In this document: in pieces, positions 6,525-8,322 of the stretch
How positions within the stretch are numbered: position 1 is the first letter of the stretch
How the letters are laid out: the number at the start of each line of letters is the position of its first letter
Source of the DNA: Candidatus Albibeggiatoa sp. nov. BB20
GTDB taxonomy: Bacteria; Pseudomonadota; Gammaproteobacteria; Beggiatoales; Beggiatoaceae
Length of the DNA stretch: 8,322 bases
NCBI GenBank assembly: GCA_016744725.1
Contig: JADGDW010000178.1
Coordinates: 1-8,322, forward strand
Direction of reading: 5' to 3'
Made by a program: the position numbers and the translations under genes
Notes under the pieces: model-generated
The model's database searches: none
What the model was told of the DNA's origin: nothing
The model's input: only the letters and a program-made list of their open reading frames with translations

Positions 6525-6561
6525 AAGCCAATAAAGCCAGTTTTATTGGCTTAAGATTTTT
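6525..6561 (+). terminator. Terminator-like hairpin in the glnK leader
   Basis: AAGCCAATAAA (6525-6535) and TTTATTGGCTT (6542-6552) form a perfect 11-bp stem with a 6-base loop (GCCAGT), followed by AAGA and TTTTT at 6557-6561. The fold is certain, the role is not. The predicted sigma-54 start (about 6527) falls within its left arm, so the mRNA would begin with a 9-10 bp hairpin. That suggests 5'-end protection or early termination. No plus-strand gene upstream needs terminating. On the minus strand the flank has no T-run. Confidence 0.6.
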
Positions 6562-6593
6562 AACACTACATACAGAGGTTAGGAGTCAATCTC

Positions 6594-6932
6594 ATGAAAA
6601 TGGTTGCTGCCGTTATCAAACCTTTCAAACTCGATGATGTGCGCGAAGCTCTATCTGAAATCGGGGTGCAAGGTATTACCGTTACAGAAGTCAAAGGGTT
6701 TGGCCGTCAAAAAGGCCATACAGAATTATATCGCGGTGCAGAATACGTCGTTGACTTCCTACCTAAAATCAAAGTAGAAGCTGCAGTTTCAGAAGATATA
6801 TTAGACCAAGTCATTGAAGCGATTAGCAAGGCTGCCAACACTGGTAAAATTGGTGATGGAAAAATCTTTGTTTACGGCTTAGAACAAGTGATGCGAATTC
6901 GTACAGGCGAAATTGGTAAAGACGCACTTTAA
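6594..6932 (+). CDS. glnK: PII nitrogen-regulatory protein GlnK
   Basis: A 112-aa PII signal protein, the usual full length. It senses 2-oxoglutarate and ATP/ADP in the cytoplasm and, as a trimer, plugs the AmtB channel when nitrogen is ample. Visible are the N-terminal strand MKMVAAVIKPFKLDDVREAL, the T-loop with GFGRQKGHTELYRGAEY and uridylylation residue Tyr51, and the B-loop TGKIGDGKIFV (83-93) with Lys90. The C-loop residues Arg101 and Arg103 are in RIRTGE. Residue 54 is Asp, as in E. coli GlnB (GlnK there has Asn), but the adjacency to amtB makes glnK the better name; a GlnB-type label remains possible. The start at 6594 fits the family N terminus and has AGGAG eight bases upstream; the ATG at 6600 is less likely. 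The next gene starts 16 bases after the stop, in the same operon. Confidence 0.96.
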   Translation: MKMVAAVIKPFKLDDVREALSEIGVQGITVTEVKGFGRQKGHTELYRGAEYVVDFLPKIKVEAAVSEDILDQVIEAISKAANTGKIGDGKIFVYGLEQVMRIRTGEIGKDAL

Positions 6933-6948
6933 TAGGAGAAACTAAACC

Positions 6949-8235
6949 ATGTACTTAACTAAACTCATTGCACTATTACTGACACTAGTGCCATCATTAG
7001 CCTTTGCTGATGAGCTTAATTCAGGTGACACCGCGTGGATGCTTACCGCAACCGCTTTAGTTTTATTTATGACGATTCCAGGTTTATCTTTATTCTATGC
7101 AGGTATGGTGCGTAGTAAAAACGTATTATCTGTATTAATGCAATGTTTTGCAATTACCTCTCTCATGTCTGTGTTATGGACAGTTGGCTTATATAGCTTA
7201 GCATTCACAGATGGTGGCGAGTTCAACTTCCTTATTGGTGGTTTAGATAAAATGTTCTTAGCAGGTGTTACTGTTGACGCTATGACCGGCACGATTCCAG
7301 AATCTGTTTTCATGACGTTTCAAATGACATTCGTGATTATTACGCCTGCATTAATTGTTGGTGCATTTGCTGAACGGATGAAATTTTCTTCAATGCTTAT
7401 TTTCATGGCGTTATGGGCAACTCTCGTTTATGCACCAGTCTGTCATTGGGTATGGGGCGGTGGCTGGCTCAGTGGAGACGGCGTGTTAGATTTCGCAGGC
7501 GGTACAGTTGTACATATTAATGCGGGTATTGCAGGTCTTGTTGCGGCTATCATGTTAGGCAAACGTAAAGGTTATCCAACTACAGCAATGCCTCCTCATA
7601 ACTTAACTTATACTGTTCTTGGTGCATCTATGTTATGGGTCGGTTGGTTTGGCTTCAACGCAGGTAGTGAGTTAGCCGCTGATGGCACAGCAGGTATGGC
7701 AATGGCGGTTACTCAAATCGCAACTGCAACCGCAGCATTAGCTTGGATGTTCAGTGAATGGGCAATCCATAGAAAACCAAGCGTATTGGGTATTGCATCT
7801 GGTGCAGTCGCAGGCTTAGTTGCCATTACTCCAGCATCAGGCTCGGTAGGTCCAATGGGTGCTTTAGCTATCGGCTTAGCGGCTGGCGTAATCTGCTTTT
7901 TCACTGCAACCAATATCAAACAATTATTTGGTTATGATGATTCATTAGACGTATTCGGTGTCCATGCCATGGGCGGGATTGTCGGTGCGATTCTAACAGG
8001 TGTATTTTGTGCAGAACAATTCGGCGGTGCAGGTTTCGGTGGCGAAATCACAACCATTAGCGAACAAGTGTTTGTTCAAACTAAAAGTGTGATCGTAACT
8101 ATTGTTTACAGTGGCGTAGTCAGTGCTATTATCTTAGGTGTAATCAGTCTAGTAATCGGCTTGCGTGTAGATGAAGAACAAGAGCAAACTGGTTTGGATA
8201 TGGCATTACATCAAGAACGTGGCTACATTATCTAA
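6949..8235 (+). CDS. amtB: Ammonium transporter AmtB
   Basis: A 428-aa ammonium channel of the Amt/Mep/Rh family. It has a cleavable signal peptide (about 1-20, LTLVPSLAFA before DEL) and a body consistent with the usual eleven membrane helices; it works as a trimer in the inner membrane. The pore residues known from E. coli AmtB are all present at a constant offset of 21: Phe124 and Phe128 (F103, F107), Trp169 (W148), Asp181 (D160), His189 (H168), Phe236 (F215), Ser240 (S219) and His339 (H318). The conserved cytoplasmic tail GLDMALHQERGY, which takes part in GlnK control, ends the protein. AGGAG lies ten bases before the ATG. Co-transcription with glnK from the RpoN/NtrC-type promoter is inferred. 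No truncation or missing key residue is seen, so a functional channel is expected. Confidence 0.97.
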   Translation: MYLTKLIALLLTLVPSLAFADELNSGDTAWMLTATALVLFMTIPGLSLFYAGMVRSKNVLSVLMQCFAITSLMSVLWTVGLYSLAFTDGGEFNFLIGGLDKMFLAGVTVDAMTGTIPESVFMTFQMTFVIITPALIVGAFAERMKFSSMLIFMALWATLVYAPVCHWVWGGGWLSGDGVLDFAGGTVVHINAGIAGLVAAIMLGKRKGYPTTAMPPHNLTYTVLGASMLWVGWFGFNAGSELAADGTAGMAMAVTQIATATAALAWMFSEWAIHRKPSVLGIASGAVAGLVAITPASGSVGPMGALAIGLAAGVICFFTATNIKQLFGYDDSLDVFGVHAMGGIVGAILTGVFCAEQFGGAGFGGEITTISEQVFVQTKSVIVTIVYSGVVSAIILGVISLVIGLRVDEEQEQTGLDMALHQERGYII

Positions 8236-8274
8236 GATTTTTGATAGCCGACTTGCGATTAATATCTAACTTAT

Positions 8275-8303
8275 GACTGTTAGCCCCTCAAAAGCTGGCA
8301 GTC
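8275..8303 (+). terminator. Hairpin after amtB, possible terminator
   Basis: GACTGTTAGC (8275-8284) pairs with GCTGGCAGTC (8294-8303) over ten pairs, two of them G-U, around a 9-base loop. It starts 39 bases after the amtB stop. The following bases are TTAATACTT, a poor T-tract, so intrinsic termination would be weak or the hairpin may serve as a 3' stabiliser. Its position at the operon end is the main support. Confidence 0.5.
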
Positions 8304-8322
8304 TTAATACTTAGTATAAAGT

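Larger units (their letters stand above)
6218..6593. other. Divergent regulatory region between ssrA and glnK
   Basis: This is 376 bp without a protein gene. From left to right it holds the ssrA -10 on the minus strand, a 12-bp direct repeat (6316-6327 and 6360-6371), two NtrC-like sites, a sigma-54-like promoter overlapped by an inverted repeat, a strong hairpin with a T-run, and the glnK ribosome site (AGGAG at 6581-6585). The elements are described separately. Confidence 0.8.

Noticed and set aside
7095..7919. Two minus-strand reading frames inside amtB
   Set aside because: They are antisense to highly conserved AmtB sequence; their composition mirrors the opposite strand.

Overview
The window looks like chromosome of a low-GC gammaproteobacterium. 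The evidence is a tmRNA with the near-canonical tag ANDNNYALAA, an enterobacterial-style PII protein, a glnK-amtB pair behind a sigma-54/NtrC-type promoter, and a kinase architecture (Cache, HAMP, PAS, hybrid receiver) common in large-genome sulfur-oxidising lineages. A Thiotrichales/Beggiatoa-like host is a guess from the overall flavour and was not tested. No mobile element, CRISPR array, tRNA or rRNA is visible.

Layout. (1) Positions 2-2171 hold the end of an operon: a GldG-like auxiliary protein of an ABC-type system, cut by the left edge, followed after one base by a DUF4340 protein. The ATPase and permease expected with them would lie upstream, outside the window. (2) A 334-bp AT-rich gap precedes a lone 1013-aa membrane-bound hybrid sensor kinase (2506-5547). 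Its kinase core is intact, but its receiver has Glu where the phospho-accepting Asp should be. (3) After a convergent gap of about 320 bp, the tmRNA gene ssrA lies on the minus strand (6217 down to 5870). (4) A 376-bp divergent regulatory region separates ssrA from glnK-amtB (6594-8235) on the plus strand.

How the parts work together. glnK-amtB is a complete ammonium-uptake module: AmtB conducts ammonia/ammonium, and GlnK (uridylylation site Tyr51) blocks it when nitrogen is plentiful. Upstream are a TGGCAC-N5-TTGT element and two NtrC-like sites centred about 138 and 108 bp before the predicted start. This is nearly the spacing remembered for E. coli glnAp2. A perfect 11-bp hairpin followed by five T sits at the very start of the predicted transcript, and an 8-bp inverted repeat overlaps the promoter.

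Most of the window is conventional. The two points most worth following up are the Asp-to-Glu receiver of the kinase and the dense control region of glnK, with its start-site hairpin. I found no convincing new multigene system.
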